Source: Paraburkholderia silvatlantica (GTDB taxonomy: Bacteria > Pseudomonadota > Gammaproteobacteria > Burkholderiales > Burkholderiaceae). Taken from it: a stretch of 64,000 bases of DNA. Positions 33,506 through 43,500 of this stretch are shown here, piece by piece (positions within the stretch are counted from its first letter, which is position 1; each line of letters starts with the position of its first letter). The stretch covers positions 115,597-179,596 of the forward strand of contig NZ_QEOL01000018.1 of the NCBI RefSeq assembly GCF_003096715.1, in the 5' to 3' direction. The notes under the pieces are model-generated. The model was not told where the DNA came from and made no database searches. It saw only the letters and a list, made by a program, of their open reading frames with translations. Made by a program: the position numbers and the translations under genes.

Positions 33506-34780
33506 ATGGTCAGAATTGCGGAATACGAAATCGATCCCGAGATGCGCGAGCTGCGCGGCTGCGGCGCGCCGCAGCCGCCCGGAGCGCGCGCGTTCGACGT
33601 TCTCGCCACGCTGGTTCGAGCCGGCGGCGAGATCGTCACTAAGGAAGCATTGAAGCGCGGCGTGTGGCCCGCCACGGCGCTTTGCCCTTCGTGCGCGACG
33701 TCGCTGATCGGCCGACAAGCCGAGATAGACGCCGCGCTCGCCACTCTCGATGCCGCACAGACGCTCACAATCACGGGACCGGCGGGCATCGGCAAAACGG
33801 CGTTGGCGCTGACTATCGCCCAGCGGCTTGGCACCGTGGCGGCGTTCGATACCTGCTTCGTCGAACTTTCGATGTTGAAGGGCCAGCAGGAGCTTCTTGC
33901 CGCGATCGCAGACCGATGCGGTGCGGGAACCGACGACGGCACAGCGCCGCTCGAGCGCATACGTCGCGCGCTAGCCCAACGGCGCAGCCTGCTCGTGCTC
34001 GACACGGCGGAGCACCTGATCGACGAGGTCGGCTCTCTCACCGCGCGCATCGTCCCCGACAACCCGGGGCTGCGTGTGCTCGTGACGAGCCGGGAGCGGC
34101 TTTACGGCACACACGAGCATGTGATGCGGCTCGCTCCGCTCGCGGTGCCGTCGTCTGCTGCGTCTTTTGCCGAGGCGCTCGACACGGCCGCCGTCCAGCT
34201 CTTTCTCGAACGGGCGCAGTCCGTCGACAAGGCGATCCGGATCGAGAACAACCTGATCCACCACGTCGCCGAGATCTGCCGGCGTCTGGACGGCAATCCG
34301 CTCGAAATCGAGCTGGCCGCCGCGCGCGCGCCGCTCTTCGGCGTGGTGGAGTTGAACCATCGGCTCGACGACCGCATGGATCTGCTCACATCGGGCTATC
34401 GCACGGCGTTGCCGCGCCATCGGACACTGCGGGCGAGCCTCGACTGGAGTTACCACTTGCTCAGCACGCCGACGCGCAGGTTGTTTCGCCGCCTCGCTGT
34501 ATTCAACAGCGCGTTCACGCTCGATGCCGTGCGCGCAGTTGTCTGCGACAAGACGCTGAAAGACACATGCGCGATGGAAGGCATATGCGAACTCGCCGCG
34601 AAATCGATGATTACGGTTGAATGCGAGAGCCCGCTCGTGACCTATCGCCTTGGCCAAACGCTGCGCACCTACGCGCTCGAACGCTTGCGATGCGACGACG
34701 ATGCAACCGCTCTCGCGCAGCGCAACGCCCGCTATCTCGCTTCGCTCGCACACGGTCCAGCGGATTCACGATCTGGATGA
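33506..34780 (+). CDS. Winged-helix/ATPase regulator paralogue with truncated DNA-binding domain
   Basis: 424 residues from the ATG at 33506. The first 56 residues match the start of the winged helix (ARAFDVLATLVRAGGEIVTKEALKRGVWPAT). The recognition helix and wing expected next are absent, and the sequence jumps to SLIGRQAEIDAAL of the ATPase domain. The reading frame is kept. Walker A GPAGIGKT is at 91 and the RSLLVLDTAEHLID region follows. The C-terminal helical repeats of the full-length relative are also missing; the gene ends inside the tail of the convergent AraC gene (15-base overlap). It may be a non-DNA-binding partner or a decaying copy. Confidence 0.8.
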   Translation: MVRIAEYEIDPEMRELRGCGAPQPPGARAFDVLATLVRAGGEIVTKEALKRGVWPATALCPSCATSLIGRQAEIDAALATLDAAQTLTITGPAGIGKTALALTIAQRLGTVAAFDTCFVELSMLKGQQELLAAIADRCGAGTDDGTAPLERIRRALAQRRSLLVLDTAEHLIDEVGSLTARIVPDNPGLRVLVTSRERLYGTHEHVMRLAPLAVPSSAASFAEALDTAAVQLFLERAQSVDKAIRIENNLIHHVAEICRRLDGNPLEIELAAARAPLFGVVELNHRLDDRMDLLTSGYRTALPRHRTLRASLDWSYHLLSTPTRRLFRRLAVFNSAFTLDAVRAVVCDKTLKDTCAMEGICELAAKSMITVECESPLVTYRLGQTLRTYALERLRCDDDATALAQRNARYLASLAHGPADSRSG

Positions 34781-35467
34781 GTCCCGCCGACGCGCAGCAC
34801 CCGGCACACCTCGCCACTTGCGCCAGCGTTGCGGAGTCATGCCCGTGATATCCCGGAAGGCGCGGGAAAAATGCGCATGGCTGCTGAAACCGCACGTCCG
34901 GGCAATATCGCTCAATGTCAGGCCGGGGTGGGTCAGCATGTTTCTCGCGCGTTTGATTCGAATGCGAAGCAGCCATCGTTTGGGCGTCTCGCCCGTTTCG
35001 CCGCTTATCGCCCGCGCAAGGTTCTGACGCGACACGCCCAGCGCCTGAGCAAGCCCGGAAGGCGTGAGGCTTTGCGCGGGCGAACCGGCGATCCAGCCAA
35101 GCGTACTCAGCCGCTGCGCTGTACTGAGCCCCGGGCCGCGGCGATCGAGCAGCAATGCGAGACGATCTGCTCCGTCAGTGCATGCGGCGCTTGCCATCAA
35201 CAGGCCGTGCAGGACTCCTCGTGTGCCCGCATGTGTCGCCGCGAGCGCATTGCGCATCAGCGCGCCGAGGCTCACGCATTGCGGACTGCCTTGCATGAGG
35301 TGATCGATCAGCGTATCGAAGTCACGTAGCAAGGTCTTTTCGGGCAGCCATTCGCCGCGCTCGCCGCCGACGCGCTCGAGCAGTTCCAGAACGAGCCGCG
35401 CCTCACGCGATAGATTCGCGTTGCCCTTTAAGTTCTCTTGCGATCGACGAAGGCGGGATGACGGCAC
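34766..35467 (-). CDS. Short AraC-family regulator
   Basis: 233 residues. The N-terminal part (about 1-120) is helical and unrecognised. The C-terminal AraC domain shows LAQALGVSRQNLARAISGETG and LSDIARTCGFSSHAHFSRAFRD. Shorter than typical AraC proteins (about 290 residues). Convergent with the 33506 gene, overlapping it by 15 bases. The start is the first ATG of the frame and has no strong RBS. Confidence 0.85.
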   Translation of the reverse strand: MPSSRLRRSQENLKGNANLSREARLVLELLERVGGERGEWLPEKTLLRDFDTLIDHLMQGSPQCVSLGALMRNALAATHAGTRGVLHGLLMASAACTDGADRLALLLDRRGPGLSTAQRLSTLGWIAGSPAQSLTPSGLAQALGVSRQNLARAISGETGETPKRWLLRIRIKRARNMLTHPGLTLSDIARTCGFSSHAHFSRAFRDITGMTPQRWRKWRGVPGAARRRDSSRS

Positions 35468-35615
35468 GATTTTTCCGGACGGATTCCTGTTGATTGCGAT
35501 TTCGCACTATAGGCAGCAACGTCATCAGGCGCAAGCGTGAATGGCGCGCGAAAGCAGCGACGATGCGGCAACCGCGCACTGCACTACGGCGGACCTGGCC
35601 GCGCAATCAAGTCAC

Positions 35616-36533
35616 TCAGGCGCGCTTGCCCTGCAAAGCAGGAATGCCCGCATACAGCGCGCTGAGCCACTCGATGAAAAGCTTGAGCTTCAGCGGTAGA
35701 TTGCGGTTCGGCGGATGGATCACCGAAACCGGGCGAGGCGCGACATTGAATGCTTGCAGCACCTCGCGCAGTTCTCCCGAGGAAAGCGCGGACTGCACCA
35801 GATAGACTGACGTCTTGACGAGCCCGAGGCCGGCCAGCGCACACGCCACGTGCGCGTCGGCGTCGTTCACGCCAATTGTGCCTCGCATCTGCACGATACA
35901 CGGCTTGCCGTCGACCATGTACTCCCAGCCTCGCGGCCGCCCCGTGTCCTGAAGGATGTAGTGGACGGCGAGGTGCTGGGCGAGGTCGTCGATAGTCTCG
36001 GGCACGCCATGCGTCTCCAGATAGCCGGGCGCGGCGCAGGTACAGGTCGCCATGCTTCCGATTCGTCTCGCGACCATGCCAGAATCCGCAAGCTCGCCTA
36101 CGCGGACCACGCAATCCACGCCCTCGCCCACGATATCCACCTGCCGGTCCGTCACACCGAGTTCGACCGAGATATCCGGATACTTCGATACGAAATCCGG
36201 AAGCGCCGGAATGACGACGTGCTTCGCCATCGCGGCAGGCAGATTCACTTTGAGCCGCCCCTTGGGCGCGCTCCTCGCTCGCGAGAGCGAAGCCTCCATG
36301 TCGTCGATCTCGCCGAGAACGGCGACACAGCGTTGATAGTAGGCACTGCCGTCCTCAGTGAGCGAGACGCGGCGGGTGGTGCGATTGAGCAGCTTGCATC
36401 GCAGGTGCTGCTCGAGCTGACGCAATAGCGCCGAGACGCGCGGTGTCGTCAGGCCCGTCAATTCGGACGCGCGCGTCAAGCTGCCCGATTCGACGATACG
36501 CGCGAAAACGCGCATGGAAAGTAGTGTATCCAT
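35616..36533 (-). CDS. LysR-family transcriptional regulator
   Basis: 305 residues from ATG 36533 (MDTLLSMRVFARIVESGSLT). The helix-turn-helix is at about 15-60 (RASELTGLTTPRVSALLRQLEQHL) with the effector-binding domain after it. It lies downstream of the sensor-kinase operon on the same strand, with a 227-base gap that holds no convincing gene. No divergent partner is present. Confidence 0.92.
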   Translation of the reverse strand: MDTLLSMRVFARIVESGSLTRASELTGLTTPRVSALLRQLEQHLRCKLLNRTTRRVSLTEDGSAYYQRCVAVLGEIDDMEASLSRARSAPKGRLKVNLPAAMAKHVVIPALPDFVSKYPDISVELGVTDRQVDIVGEGVDCVVRVGELADSGMVARRIGSMATCTCAAPGYLETHGVPETIDDLAQHLAVHYILQDTGRPRGWEYMVDGKPCIVQMRGTIGVNDADAHVACALAGLGLVKTSVYLVQSALSSGELREVLQAFNVAPRPVSVIHPPNRNLPLKLKLFIEWLSALYAGIPALQGKRA

Positions 36534-36760
36534 GATCGACTGGCTGCATTTTCAGGCCTCGCCTGCTGCATTGGAATACGCATGGACAGGCATGTGGGCG
36601 GTGGCATGGATCGCTCGCCTCATCGCCTCAACGATGTACGCGACGCGCGCTCCATTCTGGAGCAAACAGGTTGCCACAAACTCCGTTAAAAGTCCTGAAT
36701 GGAGCGATGAATTCCGGTACGTCATTACGGATTGCCGCAACGTCGTGCCGACCGCCAGAA

Positions 36761-37906
36761 TCAGCATGCCAAGGCCAGCTTTACGATCAGGCCCGGCGTG
36801 TTGTCCTCGAGCCGCAGCGTGCCACCGTGCAAGGTCGCCACCCCTTTGACGAGCGCGAGTCCGAGACCAACTCCGGGCGTCCCGCGGCTCGCGTCGCCGC
36901 GATAGAACCGTTCGGTTACCCTGGCTTTCTCGGCATCCGGAACACCGGGACCATCGTCGGCCACCGCGACTTCAATCGAACTGCCGGCATGGCTCAGGCG
37001 AACATCCACGTGCGTGCTCGCAAACTTCAGCGCATTGTCGATGAGATTGCCGATCGCCTGGGCGAGCAACAGGGGATCGACCCGCGCAGGCAAGCTGTCC
37101 GGGCCGCTCGGGGTGAGCGCGAGGCCGCGCAGCTCCGCCAGCGGCTGATAGAACTCCACCGCTTCGCCAACGATGTGAGCGACATCGCTTTGCACGAATC
37201 CCGACTTGCGTACGCCCGCATCGATTTCCGCGAGCCGCAGCAGCGCGTTGAAAATACCGATGACGCGGTCGATGTCGCCCAACGCGCCTTCCAGCCGTTC
37301 GAGCGTATCGCCGTCGACCTTCTTCTTGAGGTCGAGGATCATTGCCTCCATTCTGAAGCGGAGTTCAGTCAGCGGGGTTCGCAGATCGTGAGCGATGGCA
37401 TTCGATGTATTGCGCACGCTGTTGATCATTTCGATCAACGCCTCCTGCGCGGCCTCGCGGCAGCGCACCTCTTCCTGAAGCCGTGCGTTCTGCTCTTTCA
37501 AGGCTTTCTGCAGGCGTCCCAGCTTAAGATGCGTCTTGACCCGCGCGAGCAGTTCCTCCATTTGCAGCGGCTTGGTCACGTAGTCGACTGCCCCGACGTG
37601 AAAGCCGGCCGTCTTGTCTTCCGTCTGCGAAAGCGAGGTCATGAAAATGACGGGGATCGCATGGGTGCGCGGGTTCTCCTTGAGCCTGCGGCACACCTCG
37701 AAACCATCCAGCCCGGGCATCATCACGTCGAGCAATATCAGGTCCGGCCGCACGAGATCCGCGCGACTGAGCGCTTCTTCACCGTCGCGGGCAATCGACA
37801 CACGCAGGTCATTGCCTTCGAGAAAGTCGACCACCAGGCCCAGATTCGACGCCGTATCGTCGACAACCAGAACAAGCGGCGCAATGCTGTCGAGTTTCTC
37901 TGTCAT
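36761..37906 (-). CDS. Hybrid response regulator-histidine kinase (REC-HisKA-HATPase)
   Basis: 381 residues. The receiver domain at about 10-125 has phospho-acceptor Asp60 (LILLDVMMPG) and Lys112 (VTKPLQ). A short coiled coil leads into a HisKA domain with His173 in NAIAHDLRTPLTELR. The HATPase domain has NLIDNALKFAS, DDGPGVPD and GVGLGLALVKG boxes. No membrane segment, so cytoplasmic. The N-terminal receiver is probably phosphorylated by an upstream kinase of the operon, linking the two. The start overlaps the previous gene's stop by four bases (ATGA). Confidence 0.9.
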   Translation of the reverse strand: MTEKLDSIAPLVLVVDDTASNLGLVVDFLEGNDLRVSIARDGEEALSRADLVRPDLILLDVMMPGLDGFEVCRRLKENPRTHAIPVIFMTSLSQTEDKTAGFHVGAVDYVTKPLQMEELLARVKTHLKLGRLQKALKEQNARLQEEVRCREAAQEALIEMINSVRNTSNAIAHDLRTPLTELRFRMEAMILDLKKKVDGDTLERLEGALGDIDRVIGIFNALLRLAEIDAGVRKSGFVQSDVAHIVGEAVEFYQPLAELRGLALTPSGPDSLPARVDPLLLAQAIGNLIDNALKFASTHVDVRLSHAGSSIEVAVADDGPGVPDAEKARVTERFYRGDASRGTPGVGLGLALVKGVATLHGGTLRLEDNTPGLIVKLALAC

Positions 37907-40530
37907 GCCGGCTCTCTTCTATTCCAATGCCGCTCGATGAACGCGAGCAACTCTCTCGATTCGAAATTCTCCGCGAGCCGACGTACCTGAAGCACGAATG
38001 CCCGGTAACGTCCGTCGCATTCCAGTAGCGCATTGGCGTGACGCATGACATCGCGCATCTGCCCTCGCAACGCCAGACGATGCAAAATTTCCATGTCCTC
38101 GTGCAAGGGGACGGCCAGCGGCGCACCCGTGCCGAGGCCCCCCGGAACGGACAGCACAGGCATGGAAGCGCCAGCCGCCGGCTCGTATGCCGCTGAGTCG
38201 ATGTCCTGAATCGCCGCGCCATCCGCGCCGTACGCTGCACATACCGAATCGCCCGGAACCTGCACCGCGAGATCGAACCAGAAGCGGCTCCCTCGACCGG
38301 GTTCGCTCTCCACATGAATCTCGCTGCCCATGAGCCACACAAGCTGTTGACTGATGGACAGGCCAAGACCCACACCCGCGCTGCGCCGCTCGGTATCGCC
38401 CGCCTGCTCGAACGGCCTGAACACGCGCTCCAGCTGGTCGCGCGTGATCCCCACGCCCGTGTCCGACACCTCGAACCGCAGGAGGCCGGGGCTGATCTGT
38501 CTTACCGCGAATGTGACCTCGCCTTCGTCCGTGAATTTCACGGCATTCGAAAGCAGGTTAAGCAACACCTGGCGCAGGCGCTTTTCGTCGACCCGAATCA
38601 CGGCCGGCAGACAGCGCGCGATCACGCGGGTCTGCGTCAGGCCTTTTTCCCTCGCCCGCACACCGACCATGTCCGCAAGCATTTCCAGGAACGGCGCGAG
38701 CAGCACATCGGCCAGTTGCAGTTCGGTCTGGCCCGCGCCGATACGCGCAAACTCGAGCAGGTCGTTTATCAGCGTCAACAGATGCGTTCCGCTTTGCTCG
38801 ATGACCGCGACGTGCGACCTGTGGCGGGGCGCGAGCGTGTCGTCGTGGCGCAGGACCTGTGCATAGCCGAGGATGCCGTTCAGCGGAGTGCGCAACTCGT
38901 GGCTGATATTGGCGAGGAATTCATCTTTGGCTTTATTTGCGGCCTCCGCCTCGTCTCGCGCCACGCGCACCGTTGCTTCGAGCGCTTTACGTTCGGAAAT
39001 GTCCTGCAGGACCGCGATCGTATGATGGATCTGCTCGCCGGGTTCCCATTGCAACGCGACACAATCATTGACCCAAACGCGCGACCCGTCGCCCCGAATG
39101 AGAAGCTTGTCTTCGGCGTAGTGAGAGATTTTCTTTTCGAATAGCAGTTCGAAGCGGGAGACGCTGGCAGGCAGATACGATGCGTCCGTGACGTCCTTGA
39201 ACGTCATATCGAGCAACTCGTCACGGGTGTAGCCGACGATCTCGCAGTAGCGTTGATTGACGCGCAGGAAGCGTCCGTCCGAAGCGCAGTGCGCGATGCC
39301 GACCGCGGCGTTTTCGAACGTGCCCCGAAAGCGTTCCTCACTGGCGCGCACCGCCTGTTCAGCGCGCTTGAGTGCGGTAATGTCGATCGACGTGCCGGTC
39401 AGGCAGACAACCGCGCTACCGGCATGCCTGCGCGGCGCGCCGCGCGTGAGAACCCATCGGTACGAGCCGTCGCGGTGCAACAGGCGGTGCTCGATCGCCA
39501 ACGCTCCGCCGCTTTTGGCCTGGTTCCTGAACGCCTCGCCAAAGCGGTTGAGGTCGTCGGGATGGACGAGTTCCAAAAATCGGTCGAAGCTGGGAGCGCC
39601 GGCATGCTCGCCATAGCCAAGCCACTCGTGTGCGTTCCAGCAGCGCAGCACCCAATGGCGCTCGTCTTCGCCATCGAGTTCGAGATCCCATACGCCGACG
39701 TTCGACCCCTGCATGGCAGCGTCCAGTCGCTCGTTGGTTGCGCGCAGTATCTCCGCCTGCGCCGCGCGCCGCGTTTGCGTCACGTCGCGAATGGCGAGCA
39801 CCGCGCCGACGACCTGCTCCACATCATCGATAATCGGCGTGCCTCGGGCTTCGACCGGAACTTCGCGTCCATGCCTGCCGACCAGCCTGGTCTTGAGCGG
39901 CAAGTCGACCGGGGCCTGCCTGCCCAGAACCGCGGTGCCCATGTCGCCCAGCGGCACGTTCGTGTCCTCGTCGATCAGCACGAGCACCTCTGCGAGCGGC
40001 CGACCGGCGGCCTCCTCGCGCGACCATCCGGTCAACGCCTCGGCCACGGGATTGATCAGCGTGATGCGCGATTCGCAGTCGGTTGCGATCACGCCGTCGC
40101 CAATACTGGCAAGCGTGACTGCATAGCGATGCTCGCTGTCGCGCAGCCGGCGCTCCGCACCATGCTTGTACAGCGCCATCTCCACGACGGTGCGCAGTTG
40201 CTGGTCTTCGAAGGGCTTCAGCACATAGCCGAACGGTTCGGTGACGGTCGCGCGCTGGACCGTCTCCTCGTCCGCATAGGCGGTGAGAAATACGACAGGC
40301 AGGCCATGCGCCTCGCGTAGCCGCCTCGCCGTATCGATGCCATCCAGATCGCCTTCCAGACGCACATCCATGAGCACGAGGTCCAGCGGCGCCTGCGCCG
40401 CCACGGCGATCGCCTCCTCGCCGCTCGCGACACTGCCCGCGATTGCATGCCCGCAGCGCACCAACTGCTGAGCGATATCGCGTGCCACCACACGATCGTC
40501 TTCCACGATGAGTATGCGCGCGGATGCCAT
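37903..40530 (-). CDS. REC-PAS-PAS-PAS-histidine kinase
   Basis: 875 residues from the ATG at 40530. Receiver domain 1-120 with Asp55 (LVLMDVRLEG). Three PAS/PAC units lie at about 130-255, 265-390 and 400-515. HisKA with His544 in FLANISHELRTPLNGILGY is followed by HATPase (LLSNAVKFTDEGEV, GVGLGLSISQQL) to about 765. The last 100 residues form an Asp/Glu/Leu-rich helical tail of unknown role. No membrane helix. Third gene of the signalling operon; its receiver may accept phosphate from the giant kinase encoded 19 bases upstream. Confidence 0.9.
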   Translation of the reverse strand: MASARILIVEDDRVVARDIAQQLVRCGHAIAGSVASGEEAIAVAAQAPLDLVLMDVRLEGDLDGIDTARRLREAHGLPVVFLTAYADEETVQRATVTEPFGYVLKPFEDQQLRTVVEMALYKHGAERRLRDSEHRYAVTLASIGDGVIATDCESRITLINPVAEALTGWSREEAAGRPLAEVLVLIDEDTNVPLGDMGTAVLGRQAPVDLPLKTRLVGRHGREVPVEARGTPIIDDVEQVVGAVLAIRDVTQTRRAAQAEILRATNERLDAAMQGSNVGVWDLELDGEDERHWVLRCWNAHEWLGYGEHAGAPSFDRFLELVHPDDLNRFGEAFRNQAKSGGALAIEHRLLHRDGSYRWVLTRGAPRRHAGSAVVCLTGTSIDITALKRAEQAVRASEERFRGTFENAAVGIAHCASDGRFLRVNQRYCEIVGYTRDELLDMTFKDVTDASYLPASVSRFELLFEKKISHYAEDKLLIRGDGSRVWVNDCVALQWEPGEQIHHTIAVLQDISERKALEATVRVARDEAEAANKAKDEFLANISHELRTPLNGILGYAQVLRHDDTLAPRHRSHVAVIEQSGTHLLTLINDLLEFARIGAGQTELQLADVLLAPFLEMLADMVGVRAREKGLTQTRVIARCLPAVIRVDEKRLRQVLLNLLSNAVKFTDEGEVTFAVRQISPGLLRFEVSDTGVGITRDQLERVFRPFEQAGDTERRSAGVGLGLSISQQLVWLMGSEIHVESEPGRGSRFWFDLAVQVPGDSVCAAYGADGAAIQDIDSAAYEPAAGASMPVLSVPGGLGTGAPLAVPLHEDMEILHRLALRGQMRDVMRHANALLECDGRYRAFVLQVRRLAENFESRELLAFIERHWNRREPA

Positions 40531-40549
40531 GATGAAGCCCGTCGAGTCC

Positions 40550-43500
40550 TTAGAGTGTGAAGTGAATGACAAAGCTCGTCCCCGCGCCGTTGTCCCGTCG
40601 GACCGAGGCATGCAGCTGGTGGGCCAGGTCGGAAACGAGTTGCAGGCCGAGAGAATCTGCCTCCTCGACGGAAAAATCGGCCGGCAATCCAATGCCGTCG
40701 TCGGATACACTCAGCCTGCACCGACGCTCGTCGTCGGACATCAGCTGGACACGCAGATTCCCGCGCCGCCCCTGCGGAAACGCATGTTTGAGCGCGTTCG
40801 AGACGAGTTCGTTTACGATCATGCCGCAAGCCACCGCCCGGTTCATGTCGAGTTGCACGTCGTCCACCAGCACGTCGAGGGACACGTTCAGTTGGCTCAA
40901 TTCATAAACGCGGGAAAGGTGCGCGCATAGATTGCGGATGTGAGACGCCATGTCGATGCGCGCGAAATTCCCCGCGCGATACAGATTCTCGTGAACCATC
41001 GCCATCGAGCGCACCCGATTTCTGCTGTCCAGGAAGCGTTCCGCCGTCGACCTGTCTTCGGCGCGTGCCGCCTGGAGGTTGAGAAGGCTGCTGATCAACT
41101 GCAGGTTGTTTTTGACCCGGTGGTGCACCTCATGCAGCAAGGCGTCTTTTTCCTCGAGAAGCGCCTCGACCTCTTCCAGGCTCGCGTTCTCGATCGATAT
41201 CGCGGCCTGCGATGCGAGCAGCCTGAGCACCGCCAGCCGCGAGAGCGTGAAAACGCCCGGTGCAAGTTCGTTCTCGAGATACAGGGCGCCGATCACCCGG
41301 TCCTGCTTGACGAGCGGCAACGACAACACAGAGCGTGCGGTGCCACCGTTGAAGTATTCGTCGGCGTCGAAGGGATTCTCCATCGAAGCATCATCCACCA
41401 GCACCGGCTCGTGCGTGCGAAGACTGTGGTGGAGCATCGAGAGCGGCACGGCATCGGACGAAGCCGCGCGCCGGCCTACGTGGACCGTGTTGCCTTCGCG
41501 CAGCGCGCTGGCGTCCGCCTCGATCCAGAGCTGCTCCGCGTGCGGCAGGATCAATAGCGCGCGCCGGGCGCCAGCGTGCTCGAGCACGATGGTCATCAGC
41601 GTGTGCATGAGCCGCTCCAGCACTCGCTCGCTGGAGATCGCCTGCGACGCCTTGACGACCGTCTCCATCGCCAGTTGATTCGCCACCGGCCCGCCCGACA
41701 CGCTCGAAGTCTCTTCCGGCACGAGGCCCGGGTGGCGCGCGTCGAGCGCCCTGACTTTCGCCATCGCCCCCCAGTTCAGATAGGCGAGCCGCGCGTTGCG
41801 CAGGTACACGACGCTGATAGCCGCAAACCCGTTGTCCGCATAGAACCGGCCGGCGATCTCATTGGCGAGGCCCTCGACATGCAACAGACGCTGCTCGCGT
41901 GCCTGGCCGATTGCGTGCTCGTAGTGGCGCATTGCTTCAAACTCGCGCTTTTGCACGCGCGCGAGTTCGGCCTCGACCAGCGCGGCGCGCGAGGCGAAGT
42001 TCGCGGGCGAGTGCCGGGCCCAGCCGCGCAGCTTCTCTACGTGGTCCGCCAGCGCGGCCTGGTTGTCGGCCTGGTTGTCGGCCTGGTCTGCAGGTGCAAG
42101 ACTGTCATGCCACTGCAGGCGCGCCAGCGCACCGAAGAAGTGATATTCCGCGAGCTCGAAGTGGCCCGAGGTGGTCCACAACAACGGCGCCGCGCGCTTT
42201 TCCGCCTCTAGTGCGCCGCCAATGTCGCCAGCGAAAAAACGCGCCTGCAACTGCCGAATCCAGTACCAGCATGCCGCGATAGCGAGTGCGGGATTGCCTT
42301 CCAGGTGCCGCTCCAGAGAAGCCTCATCCGCATGGTCCGCATTGGCAGACCCGAGCCAGGGCGCCAGCCCCCGCAGTCCGCGAATCAGCGACAACTGCGC
42401 GGTCATGATGTCGACAATCAGCCCGAACCCCGCGGCGCGAACGATACGCAAACGCTCGACTCCTTCGTCCTCGACGTCTGCAAGCGGATGGCCCGCCGCA
42501 AGCAGGCTCGTGACCAGACAGCAACTGCTGAAACCAATGTAGGTGAGGTCGCCGCTCTGCGTTGCCGCTTCGAACGCCCGCCGCAATAGCGGCAGCCCCG
42601 CGCGCATGGGCTGCGTCCATGGCATCACGTGATAGGCGAAACACATATACACGCGCGCCCGGAACCGCCCCAGCCCCCGCTCGTCCACGAGTGCCAGGCC
42701 AAGCCTGCCGAACTCGAAACCCGCGCGGTAGTCGCCAAAAATCGGGCCGGCCACCATGCCCAGGTAGGCGAAACCCAGCGAGGACGCGTCGGTATTACCA
42801 TGCCGGATGCTCAGGTTCGCCATGCGCGACAACACCAGACACACCAGGTTCTCGTCCGTGAAGAAGGCCGGCGGAAGCACCGCGGTCAGCACATTGAGCG
42901 TGGCCTCCAGCGTTTCGTCCTGGAGCAGCGGCAGGTCGATGAGGGAGGCGATCGTTCGTTGTCCAATCCGCTCGCGCAGCGCCGCGTACTCCGCAACGGC
43001 GGCCGCGCGGTCGGGATGCGCAACCCAGTCGATGCCAACCTCGCGCAGATAGCCGAGACAGATTTCGACAGCGGCCTGCATCTGATCGAGCGCCGTGTGG
43101 AGCGTCACGCGAAGAAACGCGACGGCGGCCTTGTGCGGCACGTTCCTGGCTGCGGCTGCCAGCTCGCGCAGGCGTTCCTCGGCCAGCGCGGCGCTGCCCG
43201 TGAGGAATTCACATTCGGCGCGCAGCAGTTCGAACGAGAATTTCTCGTGGTAGTGCGTCCGCCACGCGTCACTGCCGAGAATCTCGCTTCCGAGCGTCAG
43301 ATACGCGAGCGCAGAGCCATAGGCCGCAGAGCCCCTCGCGCGCCGGCCGGCGCGCAAGTTCAGACCGGCCACGCGTGCGCGCACCCCGAAGTCCTCGACC
43401 ACATGAATCGCGCGGTTGTACTGGTTGACGATCTCGAAGATATTTAGCTCGACATCCTGATCGTCATCCTCGCTGTCCAGCATGGTTCCGATGCGCAGAT

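Noticed and set aside
36552..36767. 71-codon minus-strand ORF starting next to the REC-kinase stop
   Set aside because: Position is suggestive of coupling, but no RBS, no recognised family and it lies in the promoter region of the LysR gene.
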